Assembly (NCBI RefSeq): GCF_003589925.1
Contig: NZ_CP032382.1
Coordinates: forward strand, 6,448,001 to 6,512,000
Length of the DNA stretch: 64,000 nt
Reading direction: 5' to 3'
Source of the DNA: Chryseolinea soli
Lineage (GTDB): Bacteria; Bacteroidota; Bacteroidia; Cytophagales; Cyclobacteriaceae
Shown here one piece after another: positions 52,047-61,026 of this stretch. Both the position numbers and the translations under genes were made by a program. The notes under the pieces were generated by a model. The model was not told the origin of the DNA and did not search any database. It saw only the letters and a program-made list of their open reading frames with translations. The first letter of the stretch is position 1; each line of letters begins with the position of its first letter.

Positions 52047-55031
52047 TTAGAAACCGATATTCCCGATCAAAAATTCAACCAATACACCGCTGTTCTGGAA
52101 CTTGTTGGCGGAGCGGTAGGTGGTGCGGAAGCCGGCTTCGAACTTGGGCAAGAACCGCAGTATGTTGAAATCAAACGTTGTCTCTACCCCCACGGACTGA
52201 TAGGTGGCATCGGTCTCGCTGTAATACACGATGTTGCTGTTGGGTTTGTAATAGTATTGCCGGCCCTGGCCCTGGCCAAAGTCGCAGAAGAAATTGGCCT
52301 TGATCCGTTGAATGTTCAGCAAAGGCCCGAAGGCAATATCGGGATACCACAACGGCAAAGCGTAGTTGACCGACGCGGCCCCAAAGGTTTCATCGTTGGG
52401 GTAGCTATACCCGCGGGGACGCGGAATGCGGTTGCGAAAGGAATAAACGTCGGTTTCGATGCTCTGATAACTCTTTTGATAACCCAGGCGGCCATATAAG
52501 AAATGGTGCTTAGCCAGACCAGGGAAGTATAAAGTGGACCGCACGGCAAACAGGCTGCCATAAAAGTCTCCGCCGAAAGGCGTGCTGTACAAATCGACAT
52601 CGACCGTCTGTCCCCACCGGTACAGAAAATCGCGCTGACTCCGCTTCAGGACGTTGGTGAACGAGAGGTTGAGCCGGTTGTAGTACATCGTTCCGTTGTT
52701 AAGCTGGTCCTTATACAAGAAAACCAGCGAGTCCGACACGGGTGTAATGCGGTTTGGACCTTGATAGATAATGGTGTTGTCGCGCGAGACCGTATTGACA
52801 AAATCGGTGGTTTTTGTAAAGCCGGCGGCATCGCCCAGGGTCAACGTGCGACTGTATTTGGAGCGGGTGAGCAGGAAGGGCAAGCGCAGCCCCACCTCGG
52901 CTCCGGTCTCATTCCACGTGAACTTCTGCTTGTCATTGAAGTCCGTCTTTTCCTCCTTGCGGTTTCCGGTTGTAGCATTAACGTCGATGATCGGATATAA
53001 CCCCTGATAGCTCACGCCCGCATTCCAGTACGAAGTTTTCTCATTGATGTCGTAAAGGTACCCTGCACTGATCGACGTTGTGCTCAGAATATCCTGAGAG
53101 GTGATGCCCGCATTGATCTGGGCCAGGTTGTTGGTCACAAACAATCCCCAGCTATAGGGATTGAAGACTCCTTTCAACTTGGAATACTTTTTTACGGGAA
53201 GCGGTGTCTGCGAAACCGTGTCCAGCAATCCTCCATGATGCTCCTGGTCGGCCAACGCCTGGTACAACGGCTTCACGGACGGCGGGGCTTGCATGCTGTA
53301 CGCTTTCCACGATGCCGGATCGAACGGCGTTTTCACTACATCCAACCCATCGCGATTCTGATCGCTGTAGTAAAGCGTTCTCCCGTCCGTCGAAACGGAA
53401 GGGTTATACGCCGCATACTTGCTGGACGTTACCTGGTAGCGCGTTTTCGTTTCGATGTCGATCGCATAGATATTGTCGATGCCGCTCACGGGCGAGTTGA
53501 ACAACACATACTTCCCTTGCATGATGGGCGAGCCCACATTTTCACGGCTCACGGGCAGCAGGTCCGTGCCCATGCCGCTGGCAGGGTCGATCAAGGAAAT
53601 GGTCTTCCCGGCAGGACTATTTTTCAAGACCACGATGCTTTTGCCATCGGCCGACCACCGGGGCATGGCAAAGAAGTAATTCTCGGGATTGTCCAGTGTC
53701 TTCATGACGCGGCCCGAGGCCACATCCAGCAGTACGATGGAATTTTTATAGTCGTTATCGGAGCGGATCGCCACCACGGTCTTGCCGTCGGGAGAGATCG
53801 CCGCGCCGGACAGACGCTCGTGTCTCCCGGCCAGTATGCGGCGCTCGCCGATGGCCCCGTCGTATAGTTTTATGAGGGAATAGTTGCGCACGCCCCAGCG
53901 TGGATCATAACCGTATTCGCTCCACACGATCTTGCGATCCGCCACCGACAGCATGCCGGCATCGTTGATGAACCCCGGCACAAAAATGCGTTGCTCGTGT
54001 CCATCCTTCAGCAACACAAATTCTTCAATGTTGCCAATGCCTCGCTTCATGGCGACGACACCGGCATCGCCGGCCGCTTGTGGATAGAGATAATCGGTGT
54101 AAGCCTTAGTGGAACGTGGATTTATTTTTTCGAATGGGGTGAGCTGCAGTTGGTCGAGCTGTTGCTGCCATTCCTTTTTCAGATCGGCGGCCATGTCGCG
54201 ATAAAGCTCCGTCACATACATGCCGGTCTTGTTGTGGATGGCGTTGGAGAAAGCAAACGGGATGAACGGAACATTCCACGAACGTGCCGTGATCTTTCCC
54301 CAAATGTTGGGATCGCCCGTGCGGCGACGAAGGTAGCTGATCATGTGATAGCCCAGCACATAGTGATTGGGAATATTGTTCTTGTACGAACGCAGGTACT
54401 GCTTGTGATAATTGAAGGTGCGCCCTTCCATCAGGTTGGTCTTGAACACCAAGCCGAAGTTGGGAATACGTCCCCGGCCGCTGTGCGTGAAGGCGGTTTC
54501 TGTCGCCACGGCATCGCCCTCCCAAAACCATTGTGGCGCCGCCACCTGTGCCCAGGCCGCCAATGTGGTGTTGCCAAACAGATAATACATGGCCCGGTTG
54601 AAGCCCCGCGTGGCATGCTGATATTGCACCACGTGCCGGTACTCGTGCGACATCAACATGTTGAGCCAGTCATTGGTACCGAGAAAATTATAGTCCTGCG
54701 GCGGCATGGTATAGAACTCCGAATGCCGTGGCAGGATGGTCACAAAGCCGTTGGAGATCGCCGATTGGTTCTGTAACACAATGGAGATCTTGCGGGGTGA
54801 AGAGCCCATGGTTTTCGACTCCGGGTCGTGAATCCGCTCCAGCGTATTCGCCACCCGCTGTGCCTGCTCATCGAACCCTACCGGATACAGCACCCGGAAA
54901 TGCGCCGTGTTCACTTGCCGCCATTTAATGCTGGCCGGGTTGGTCTCCAGCACCGAAGCAGGGGTTGTGTATTGTCCATAGAGTTGGCTGCAGCCGAAAG
55001 CGATAAATAGGAAAGGCAGAATTCTCTTCAT
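52047..55031 (-). CDS. Surface protein with gluzincin-type peptidase, beta-propeller and outer-membrane barrel
   Basis: This 994-aa protein has a signal peptide (RILPFLFIAFGCSQLYGQ). A peptidase-MA-like domain has HEYRH at residues 129-133 in the context LMSHEYRHVVQYQ, followed about 35 residues later by WFWEGDAVATE, supplying the third zinc ligand. A TolB/WD40-like propeller follows at about 310-600, with repeats such as ISPDGKTVVAIRSDN and WSADGKSIVVLKNS. The C-terminal 350 residues are a beta-barrel with YxF-type strands ending in LIGNIGF. It would place a metallopeptidase at the outer membrane. Activity is inferred from conserved ligands. Confidence 0.75.
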   Translation of the reverse strand: MKRILPFLFIAFGCSQLYGQYTTPASVLETNPASIKWRQVNTAHFRVLYPVGFDEQAQRVANTLERIHDPESKTMGSSPRKISIVLQNQSAISNGFVTILPRHSEFYTMPPQDYNFLGTNDWLNMLMSHEYRHVVQYQHATRGFNRAMYYLFGNTTLAAWAQVAAPQWFWEGDAVATETAFTHSGRGRIPNFGLVFKTNLMEGRTFNYHKQYLRSYKNNIPNHYVLGYHMISYLRRRTGDPNIWGKITARSWNVPFIPFAFSNAIHNKTGMYVTELYRDMAADLKKEWQQQLDQLQLTPFEKINPRSTKAYTDYLYPQAAGDAGVVAMKRGIGNIEEFVLLKDGHEQRIFVPGFINDAGMLSVADRKIVWSEYGYDPRWGVRNYSLIKLYDGAIGERRILAGRHERLSGAAISPDGKTVVAIRSDNDYKNSIVLLDVASGRVMKTLDNPENYFFAMPRWSADGKSIVVLKNSPAGKTISLIDPASGMGTDLLPVSRENVGSPIMQGKYVLFNSPVSGIDNIYAIDIETKTRYQVTSSKYAAYNPSVSTDGRTLYYSDQNRDGLDVVKTPFDPASWKAYSMQAPPSVKPLYQALADQEHHGGLLDTVSQTPLPVKKYSKLKGVFNPYSWGLFVTNNLAQINAGITSQDILSTTSISAGYLYDINEKTSYWNAGVSYQGLYPIIDVNATTGNRKEEKTDFNDKQKFTWNETGAEVGLRLPFLLTRSKYSRTLTLGDAAGFTKTTDFVNTVSRDNTIIYQGPNRITPVSDSLVFLYKDQLNNGTMYYNRLNLSFTNVLKRSQRDFLYRWGQTVDVDLYSTPFGGDFYGSLFAVRSTLYFPGLAKHHFLYGRLGYQKSYQSIETDVYSFRNRIPRPRGYSYPNDETFGAASVNYALPLWYPDIAFGPLLNIQRIKANFFCDFGQGQGRQYYYKPNSNIVYYSETDATYQSVGVETTFDFNILRFLPKFEAGFRTTYRSANKFQNSGVLVEFLIGNIGF

Positions 55032-55156
55032 CGGTTATTGTTTTTACAACTTACTGCGAAGGGCATCCCACAGCGCACCAAGCTCTTTAAGGTTTCGTTA
55101 AGCTTTTCGCATAACCCTGCGTCCAAATTAATACAATAACGCATGGACGCAAAATA

Positions 55157-55193
55157 AGAAAGCTTCACCCCACTTAACGGGATGAAGCTTTCT
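55157..55193 (-). terminator. Terminator after the DUF4249 gene
   Basis: AGAAAGCTTCA and TGAAGCTTTCT form a perfect 11-bp stem, extended by CCC/GGG across one bulged base, followed on the minus strand by a T-rich stretch (TTCTTATTTT). It separates the TonB/DUF4249 unit from the peptidase-barrel gene. Confidence 0.75.
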
Positions 55194-55218
55194 GCCTGAT
55201 ATGAAATGAGACGAACGC

Positions 55219-56052
55219 CTACTCTTCCACGACAATCGAGGCGGAGTTTATGGCACTGGCCTGGAAGAACCCTAAGGCACCGTTGCTGAGGTTGGTGCGC
55301 GAGTTGGCCGGGGGTTGGCTGAACAGACCGCCGTCGTTGTTGAGTAATTTCTGCAAGTCGTCGTAGAAAACATAGCCGGTACGGCTCAAGCTATAGGCCT
55401 CGACCGTTGCCTTGTCGCCAGGCGCATAGAAGATGGGTGAGGAAATGCCGTCGATGTTTTCGCCCAGGGCTTCGTCGTCGGTGTAATAAATGTCTGTCTC
55501 GACGTAGTACGTGAGCGAATCGTTGCGATAGAATTTGAAAAGATAATAGTCCTTGCTAGGGTGAGGTTCCTTGGCATAGATGAGTACCTCGCGGAATTTG
55601 CCCTGGGTCTTGGGATCTTTCTCTTCGTCGTCGTCCACGCGGTAAGCCATCGAGTCGATCGTCGTCACGGGGTACAGGTGGTCGTCGGCTTCATAAACAT
55701 CGCCGTCGATGTCCACGCGCAGGTGATAGTCCTTGCCGATCGTACCCACAAAAGGTGTCTGCGGCAGATAGTAACCGATGCTGTCGGCTTTGTTGTTGGG
55801 ATTGTGAATGAACATGATCTCCATGCCGTCGTTGTCTTTCACCGACACGATGGCGTTGGTGATCTTCGGCAGGGCACCGGTTTGATAAAAGTCGACCGAA
55901 CGCGACAGCTTCACATACTGATGTCCGGCGCGGTTGGTCACCTGTCCTTCGACGATGACGCGCTTGTCGCTTTCGTTGAGGTTGAGATGAATGGGTTTGT
56001 CGCACGAGACAAACACGACGGCAAAGAGGAGAGCGATGAATATATTTTTCAT
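55219..56052 (-). CDS. DUF4249 lipoprotein
   Basis: This 277-aa lipoprotein has a lipobox ending at Cys17 (AVVFVSCDKP). The DUF4249 pattern follows: DKRVIVEGQVTNRAGHQYVKLSRS, ITNAIVSVKDNDG, and a YYLFKFYRNDSLTYY strand region. DUF4249 proteins occur in Bacteroidota next to TonB-dependent receptors and probably act as surface partners. That arrangement is present here: the receptor gene ends 12 nt upstream on the same strand. No ligand is suggested by the sequence. Confidence 0.85.
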   Translation of the reverse strand: MKNIFIALLFAVVFVSCDKPIHLNLNESDKRVIVEGQVTNRAGHQYVKLSRSVDFYQTGALPKITNAIVSVKDNDGMEIMFIHNPNNKADSIGYYLPQTPFVGTIGKDYHLRVDIDGDVYEADDHLYPVTTIDSMAYRVDDDEEKDPKTQGKFREVLIYAKEPHPSKDYYLFKFYRNDSLTYYVETDIYYTDDEALGENIDGISSPIFYAPGDKATVEAYSLSRTGYVFYDDLQKLLNNDGGLFSQPPANSRTNLSNGALGFFQASAINSASIVVEE

Positions 56053-56064
56053 ACAAGTAATGTC

Positions 56065-58422
56065 TTAGAATTTAATGTTATAGGTAACCGAAGGAAGTAT
56101 GGGAAAAAGATATACCATACGGGTCTCTTTGGTGTAGCCATCGCCCGTGATGTCGCCGTCTTTGTTTTGGGTCACACGGGTGTAGACGGTGAAAGGATTC
56201 TGGCGGTTGTAGGCATTATAGATGGCAAACACCCAGGTACCTTTCCACTTGCGCGTTTCGTTTTTCTTGGGTGAATATGTGGCCGACAGGTCCAGGCGGT
56301 GGAAGGCGGGCAACCGGTAGCCGTTGCGTTCGGTCACGATATCGGGGTTGTAGGTTCCATATTGATATTTGCCCTCCGGTATGGTGATGGGCCGGCCGGT
56401 GCTGTAGGTGAAGGTTGCGCCAAACGTCCAGCGGTCGCTGTAGTCGTAGGCACCTTGAAGATTCACCACGTTGCGGCGGTCGTAGTTGGCGGGGAACTCC
56501 ACGCCCTGGTTCACGCCGGGTATTTTGCGCATGGTCTTCGACCACGTATAGCTTGCCGATCCGGTGAACCTCCCCTCCTTTTTGTTCAACATCAACTCCA
56601 AACCATACGACCAGGATTTCCCTTGACGGAATTCGGTCGACAGGTTTTTATTGAAGAAGATGTCGGCATTGTCGGCAAAATCCGTCACGTCCTTCATCTT
56701 CTTATAGTACGCCTCCGCAGAAAACTCAAGCATATTGTCTTTGAAGTTCTGGAAGTATCCGGCCGCCACCTGGTCGGCAATCTGCGGGTTCAGGTAATAG
56801 CCGCTGGGATTCCAGGTGTTGAAGGGAACGGGCACCGTGCCGGAGGCAATGAGGTGCGTGTTCTGCACCATACGGTTATAGGAAACCTTGATCGACTGCC
56901 CGTCCTGCAACATGTAGCGGGCGGCCAGACGCGGCTCGAGGTTCACGAAAGTCTTTACGCTTTTCCAAGCTTTGTAATGCAACGTATCGACCGGGTCGGG
57001 TTGTGTGCGGTTTTGCGGATCGTTGTAAAGATAAACATCGGACGGGCCCATGTTTTGGAAGATCGACAAACGCAAACCGTAGTCGAGTGTAACGCGGTCG
57101 CTAACGCGCTGCTGGTTGCTCACATAGATACCGTGATCCAGCGCATACATGTGGTCCAGGCTGAGTTCCTCGAACATGGAAGCCTCCGAATTAGGCACGA
57201 TCTTGCCGGGCGAGAACCGTCTGCCGGTGATGTGATAGCCGAACGTGAGGTCGTTGTTGGTGTTGATAAAATAGGACAGGTCTTCCTTGACGCTCAACTC
57301 CTCCAGGTTCGAGGTCCATTTCAAGCCTTGCACCGGGTCCTTCAGTTCCAGTTTGTAGTCAAAGTTACTGAGGATGACAGACGTATTGGAGAACAGCCGC
57401 TCGTTGAACAGGTGGTTCCACCGGAAGGTAGCCGTGCGGTTGCCCCACGCAAAACCGAATTGGTTGGCGAAGTTGAACACGTCGCGGCCGTTGTAGAAAG
57501 CCAGGAAGAAGCGGTTGTTGTTATTATACTTCCAGTTCACCTTGGCGTTGATGTCATAAAAGTGAACCAGGTTGTCGTTGTTGGCTGCTCTCAGAAACAA
57601 GTCTACATACGACCGGCGGGCCGACACGATGAACGAGGCTTTGTCTTTCACCAACGGTCCCTCTACCATTAAACGGCTCGCCATAGTGCCGATGCCTGCC
57701 GTGACGCCCAGCTTCTTGTTGTTCCCATCCTTGGTGCGCACCTCCAGGATCGATGAAAGCCGGCCGCCGAAACGCGACGGGATACCGCCTTTATAAAGCT
57801 CAGAGTCCTTGATCACATCGGCGTTGAACACGGAGAACAGCCCGAACAAGTGAGAAGGATCGTAAATGGGTGCCTCGTCGATGAGGATCAGGTTCTGGTC
57901 GGCGCTGCCCCCACGCACATAAAAGGTCGATGTACCCTCGCCGGCCGAGATCACACCGGGCAGCATCTGGATGTTTTTGATAATATCTACTTCGCCAAAC
58001 AAGGCGGGCAGCTTGCGTACGCGGTTCATGTCCAGCGTGTTCTTGCTCATTTGCAGCGACACCACATTCTCGTCAACACGCTTGTCGGTGACAGTGACCT
58101 CCTGCATCACCGTAGTCTCGCTCAACATGTCCACATTGCGTTCCACATCACCCTGAAGATCGACGGTGACGATTTGGGGGGCGTAGCCCACATAGCTGAA
58201 TTGGATTTCGTAGGTACCTTTAGGAAGGGTCAGGGAATAAAAACCGTACGGGTTGGTCACGGTGCCTGCGCTCATTTTCGGGATGTAGACCGTAACACCG
58301 ATAAGTTCCTCACCATTAGAGACATCGCGTACATAACCATTGAGGGTAACTTTTTCCTGGCCGAGGGCCACAACGCTGATGAGAAAGAAAACGGCAAAAC
58401 TTAAACTAAAACTTCTAATCAT
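56065..58422 (-). CDS. TonB-dependent receptor partnered with DUF4249 lipoprotein
   Basis: The ATG at 58422 begins directly with the signal peptide (MIRSFSLSFAVFFLISVVALGQ). An upstream in-frame start at 58455 would put 11 polar residues before it. The 785-aa protein has a CarboxypepD_reg-like domain (VTLNGYVRDVSNGEELIGVTV), a plug at about 120-240 (LPALFGEVDIIKNIQMLPGV, FYVRGGSADQNLILIDEAPI) and a barrel ending in SVTYNIKF. It is the import component of the receptor/DUF4249 pair. Confidence 0.88.
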   Translation of the reverse strand: MIRSFSLSFAVFFLISVVALGQEKVTLNGYVRDVSNGEELIGVTVYIPKMSAGTVTNPYGFYSLTLPKGTYEIQFSYVGYAPQIVTVDLQGDVERNVDMLSETTVMQEVTVTDKRVDENVVSLQMSKNTLDMNRVRKLPALFGEVDIIKNIQMLPGVISAGEGTSTFYVRGGSADQNLILIDEAPIYDPSHLFGLFSVFNADVIKDSELYKGGIPSRFGGRLSSILEVRTKDGNNKKLGVTAGIGTMASRLMVEGPLVKDKASFIVSARRSYVDLFLRAANNDNLVHFYDINAKVNWKYNNNNRFFLAFYNGRDVFNFANQFGFAWGNRTATFRWNHLFNERLFSNTSVILSNFDYKLELKDPVQGLKWTSNLEELSVKEDLSYFINTNNDLTFGYHITGRRFSPGKIVPNSEASMFEELSLDHMYALDHGIYVSNQQRVSDRVTLDYGLRLSIFQNMGPSDVYLYNDPQNRTQPDPVDTLHYKAWKSVKTFVNLEPRLAARYMLQDGQSIKVSYNRMVQNTHLIASGTVPVPFNTWNPSGYYLNPQIADQVAAGYFQNFKDNMLEFSAEAYYKKMKDVTDFADNADIFFNKNLSTEFRQGKSWSYGLELMLNKKEGRFTGSASYTWSKTMRKIPGVNQGVEFPANYDRRNVVNLQGAYDYSDRWTFGATFTYSTGRPITIPEGKYQYGTYNPDIVTERNGYRLPAFHRLDLSATYSPKKNETRKWKGTWVFAIYNAYNRQNPFTVYTRVTQNKDGDITGDGYTKETRMVYLFPILPSVTYNIKF

Positions 58423-58545
58423 TGGGTAATTGGGTTGGTTTTGTGTTTCAGACAACCGACCCCTTCCTTACCCCTATCGGAAAAGAAAATAAATTGGATC
58501 GTCCCCGAAGCAGCACCTCTTCTGACGGATATGCGCACAAATAGT

Positions 58546-58553
58546 TACTTTTG
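58546..58553 (+). promoter_or_regulatory. -7 promoter box for the 41-aa membrane protein
   Basis: TACTTTTG matches TAnnTTTG exactly. It lies about 45 nt upstream of the ATG at 58599. A clear -33 TTG is missing. Confidence 0.4.
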
Positions 58554-58598
58554 AGGCGCATTAATTACAATCTTGTCACAAAATCACCCAAAAATTTA

Positions 58599-58724
58599 AT
58601 GTTTCGAAAGTTAAGAGAACTTTACCGGGAGTATAAACCGTATGTGCGGGTCGATCTCATTATGTATGGTGTGCTGATCCTGGCGATCATCTTGTACTTT
58701 ATCTTTGCCAGTGCTTTTGGATAA
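58599..58724 (+). CDS. 41-aa single-pass membrane protein
   Basis: The ORF encodes a basic N-terminal helix (MFRKLRELYREYKPYVRV) followed by one hydrophobic segment (LIMYGVLILAIILYFIFASA). It is preceded by an exact -7 box and lies in the space between two minus-strand genes, where nothing else is encoded. No family is recognised. Confidence 0.65.
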   Translation: MFRKLRELYREYKPYVRVDLIMYGVLILAIILYFIFASAFG

Positions 58725-58782
58725 TGATCTACCCGGATCCTCGCTCAACTTCAAGCCTCTTATTTAACAATACCTTCCCACT

Positions 58783-59421
58783 TTATCGAAGTGGATAGTT
58801 CACCCCCACCAACAACGCGAGCGAACTGTGTTTCGCATACCTCGCATACGGATCGAAGACGACGCTGTGGGTATCCACCGTTCCCCAATTTCCCTGGGCA
58901 CTGATCTTGATAGAGACAACATTCGTCATGGGTATATACAGGGCAGCGAAACCCGCGAGACCAAAATCGAGTGGATTGCCATTGTTCAGGTTGACATTGG
59001 TATAGGGGCCGGGGCGGTGCGTGGACGCGATGATGAGGCGCTCGCTAACCCGGTAGGAAACATACAGCCCCGCGCCGATCTGGTATTTGATGATGTCCCC
59101 AAAACGATGCGACAACTGCAGCGGAAGTGTGAGGTAAGCATAATTCAACCGCGTCTTCGAACTGGCATCCACCGAGACCGCACCCTTCTGCTCGTAGTAC
59201 AAGCCCGTGGTAATGTGATAAAACGTTGAAAGCCGATAGTTCAACCCCAAGCCCGCGTTCACCGACAAGCGCTTGCCGGAAAACTGATCCGGACCGCGAC
59301 TTCCCGTTCTCACATACGACAGCGACGGTCCCGCCACCGCCTCCAACTCCAGGCGTTGCGACAAGCCCTTAAAAAAGGAGAACGCAAACACCATCGTAAA
59401 AAAAACACATCGAGTTTTCAT
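58783..59421 (-). CDS. Outer-membrane beta-barrel protein (PorT-like)
   Basis: This 212-aa protein has a signal peptide (CVFFTMVFAFSFFKGLSQ). Alternating beta strands follow (LELEAVAGPSLSYV, VNAGLGLNYRLSTFYHITTGLYYEQKG in separate strands, LTLPLQLSHRFG, YQIGAGLYVSY), ending in LALLVGVNYPLR. This is the pattern of small barrels annotated as PorT-family or outer-membrane beta-barrel proteins in Bacteroidota. The specific role is unknown. Confidence 0.75.
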   Translation of the reverse strand: MKTRCVFFTMVFAFSFFKGLSQRLELEAVAGPSLSYVRTGSRGPDQFSGKRLSVNAGLGLNYRLSTFYHITTGLYYEQKGAVSVDASSKTRLNYAYLTLPLQLSHRFGDIIKYQIGAGLYVSYRVSERLIIASTHRPGPYTNVNLNNGNPLDFGLAGFAALYIPMTNVVSIKISAQGNWGTVDTHSVVFDPYARYAKHSSLALLVGVNYPLR

Positions 59422-59657
59422 AGGGCAGCTTCATTTTTCAATCGATCACCCAAAAGAGAAAAGCGCGTGACCATTTGGTCGCGGCTACTCGTGCAAACGA
59501 ATCCTCCTGAAAAATAATACTTGTCCCGATAGCATTTTCGCAAAAATCACCCCAGCTGGGGAGTGCGTAATCAATAAAAAAGCCGTCATAAAAAGTCCAC
59601 ACCCTTCGGACATAAATCTTCAAAATTGCATCTTGTCACTACGTCACGCCACGCCCC

Positions 59658-59682
59658 ACTTGTTGGTGTCCCACCAACAAGT
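59658..59682. repeat. Dispersed hairpin repeat, copy 4 (perfect)
   Basis: ACTTGTTGGTG (59658-59668) and CACCAACAAGT (59672-59682) form a perfect 11-bp stem with loop TCC, followed by TTTTTCGG. The core is shared with the 49.06-kb copy in the opposite orientation. Confidence 0.75.
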
Positions 59683-59800
59683 TTTTCGGACACAAGGTCA
59701 CAAATCCACCCCTGGTCGTTACGTCCCCCAACCCCAAGCATCCCCCTCTTGAACCACACGCTCAATCACGACCAACAATACATTTCACAAAAAAATCACA

Positions 59801-59837
59801 AAAAAAAGAGCCGTCATCAAGGCGGAGATGACGGCTC
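59801..59837 (-). terminator. Terminator of the small-ORF transcription unit
   Basis: GAGCCGTCAT (59808-59817) and ATGACGGCTC (59828-59837) form a perfect 10-bp stem. On the minus strand it is followed by a run of at least seven T. It implies a minus-strand transcript arriving from the YtxH side. Confidence 0.85.
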
Positions 59838-59961
59838 GTAACCGAAGGGAAAATTTTTGTTGGATGCTTAAAAGCAGATCGCTCTACTTTGCGCACCGCG
59901 CTTCTTCACATGCTTGAAAGATATTTTCGTATACCTTTCCCACGTTCCCTCCGAGTTTCTT

Positions 59962-60082
59962 TTACAAGAGAGGATATTCAAAATCGTTCAGACGTCTTGC
60001 GTTGGCCGCCAGCACACTAGGTGAGGGAAAGCAAGGCATACGTCAATAACAGTCCGGCTGCAATTCTTAGTAGTGTTTTCAT
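59962..60082 (-). pseudogene. Possible frameshifted small secreted peptide
   Basis: The ATG at 60082 opens a signal-peptide-like frame (MKTLLRIAAGLLLTYALLSLT) that stops at a TAG (60017). If one C of the CCC run just before the stop is removed, the frame continues through SSPSVLAANARRLNDFEYPLL to a TAA at 59962, which would be a normal signal peptide with cleavage site. It lies 12 nt after the 56-aa ORF and before a strong terminator. It may be a frameshifted gene, a true 21-aa peptide, or chance. Confidence 0.25.
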
Positions 60083-60094
60083 CGTCCCGGGTCA

Positions 60095-60265
60095 TTAAAA
60101 GGTTCTTAATATCTTCATCAGATCAATGATCTCCTGCCGGCTCTTCCCGACACGGTGCATCAATTCTTCATCTTTTTTTGCGTTGGCACTGATCTGTGTT
60201 GCCGGCTGTGCGGCTAACGTGCCGGACAGAGATGGCTTAAAAGCATTCTTCAACAATCGCTTCAT
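60095..60265 (-). CDS. 56-aa small hypothetical protein
   Basis: The minus-strand ORF starts MKRLLKNAFKPSLSG and ends in a charged helical segment (KKDEELMHRVGKSRQEIIDL). It has no membrane segment and no recognised family. It sits 33 nt downstream of the YtxH gene on the same strand and upstream of a strong terminator, which supports expression as part of that transcript. Confidence 0.5.
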   Translation of the reverse strand: MKRLLKNAFKPSLSGTLAAQPATQISANAKKDEELMHRVGKSRQEIIDLMKILRTF

Positions 60266-60298
60266 AGAGAGGGTAGGATTTGGAGCGTGAGAAAATAT

Positions 60299-60592
60299 TT
60301 AGAGTTTGATATTTTCTTTTAAAGAATCGATGGCCGTCTTGCCGTTGCCGGCATAGCGTTCTATTTTTTTGTTGTAGCCTTTACGCAGGCTGTCCAGGTA
60401 GTCGGTGGCCATGTCGAGAGCTTCCTGGCTATATTTTTTTGTTTTTTTCTTCAACTGTTTGCGTGTAGCGCTTCCGCTGCTGGGGGCAACCAGCAAGCCC
60501 GTGGCGGTGCCAATGGCCGTTCCCAGCAGGAACGCGCCCACTACTTTCATGGTGGTATTGAGGGTGATTCCGTTTTGATGTATCAGTTTCAT
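60299..60592 (-). CDS. YtxH-like protein
   Basis: The ATG at 60592 gives 97 aa; an upstream start at 60637 adds a polar segment not typical of the family. A glycine-rich membrane segment (VVGAFLLGTAIGTATGLLVAP) is followed by the YtxH hallmark SGSATRKQLKKKTKKYSQEA and a coiled, charged tail. YtxH-type proteins are envelope-stress-associated, and their biochemical role is unknown. It probably heads the small-ORF transcription unit. Confidence 0.8.
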   Translation of the reverse strand: MKLIHQNGITLNTTMKVVGAFLLGTAIGTATGLLVAPSSGSATRKQLKKKTKKYSQEALDMATDYLDSLRKGYNKKIERYAGNGKTAIDSLKENIKL

Positions 60593-60795
60593 GGCAATAA
60601 TGCTTTTGTTCAATACTTTCTGCCGGAGAGAACACAAATAATAATGCCAAGCCGTTGCGGTTTTTCATAAACAACTTATCATCAATATTTTATAGTGAAT
60701 TAAAGCAGGTTTACAGGAGGTATCCCACGGGAAAAAATTCCACAGATTGTTGATTATCCTTGCAGAATTGCTCAAAACCTTACACACATCCGCAA

Positions 60796-60826
60796 ACAAA
60801 AAAGCCCCGCCGATGAGGACGAGGCT
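60796..60826 (-). terminator. Terminator after the 45-aa membrane ORF
   Basis: AAGCC at 60802 and GGCTT at 60822 pair with additional internal pairs and two mismatches. On the minus strand the hairpin is followed by TTTTTTG, downstream of the 60889-61026 ORF. Confidence 0.6.
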
Positions 60827-60888
60827 TGGCCAGTTTCTCTTTTTATCAGGCGCTTCCTTTCGGTGAGCGCCGACCCTTACGTACCAAC

Positions 60889-61026
60889 TTACCGGGAGTT
60901 GGAACGTTCGAAGGGACTCTCATCGCCTTTCTGTTTTGGAAAAAGGATCTTACTCAGTTTGTAAGCGATAACGATGAATACACCGTAGGTAAGCACCGCG
61001 CAAAAGACAATCAGAAGTGGGTTCAT
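60889..61026 (-). CDS. 45-aa single-pass membrane protein
   Basis: The minus-strand ORF encodes an N-terminal hydrophobic segment (MNPLLIVFCAVLTYGVFIVI) and a short basic/polar tail (YKLSKILFPKQKGDESPFER). A terminator follows on the same strand, which supports a real transcript. The overlapping 76-aa plus-strand ORF has no recognisable features. No family is recognised. Confidence 0.6.
   Translation of the reverse strand: MNPLLIVFCAVLTYGVFIVIAYKLSKILFPKQKGDESPFERSNSR

Larger units (their letters stand above)
59422..59961. other. Intergenic region with hairpin repeat and terminator
   Basis: No convincing gene was seen in these 540 nt. It contains a perfect dispersed hairpin repeat (59658-59682) and a strong minus-strand terminator (59801-59837) that closes the small-ORF unit to its right. 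Confidence 0.6.
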
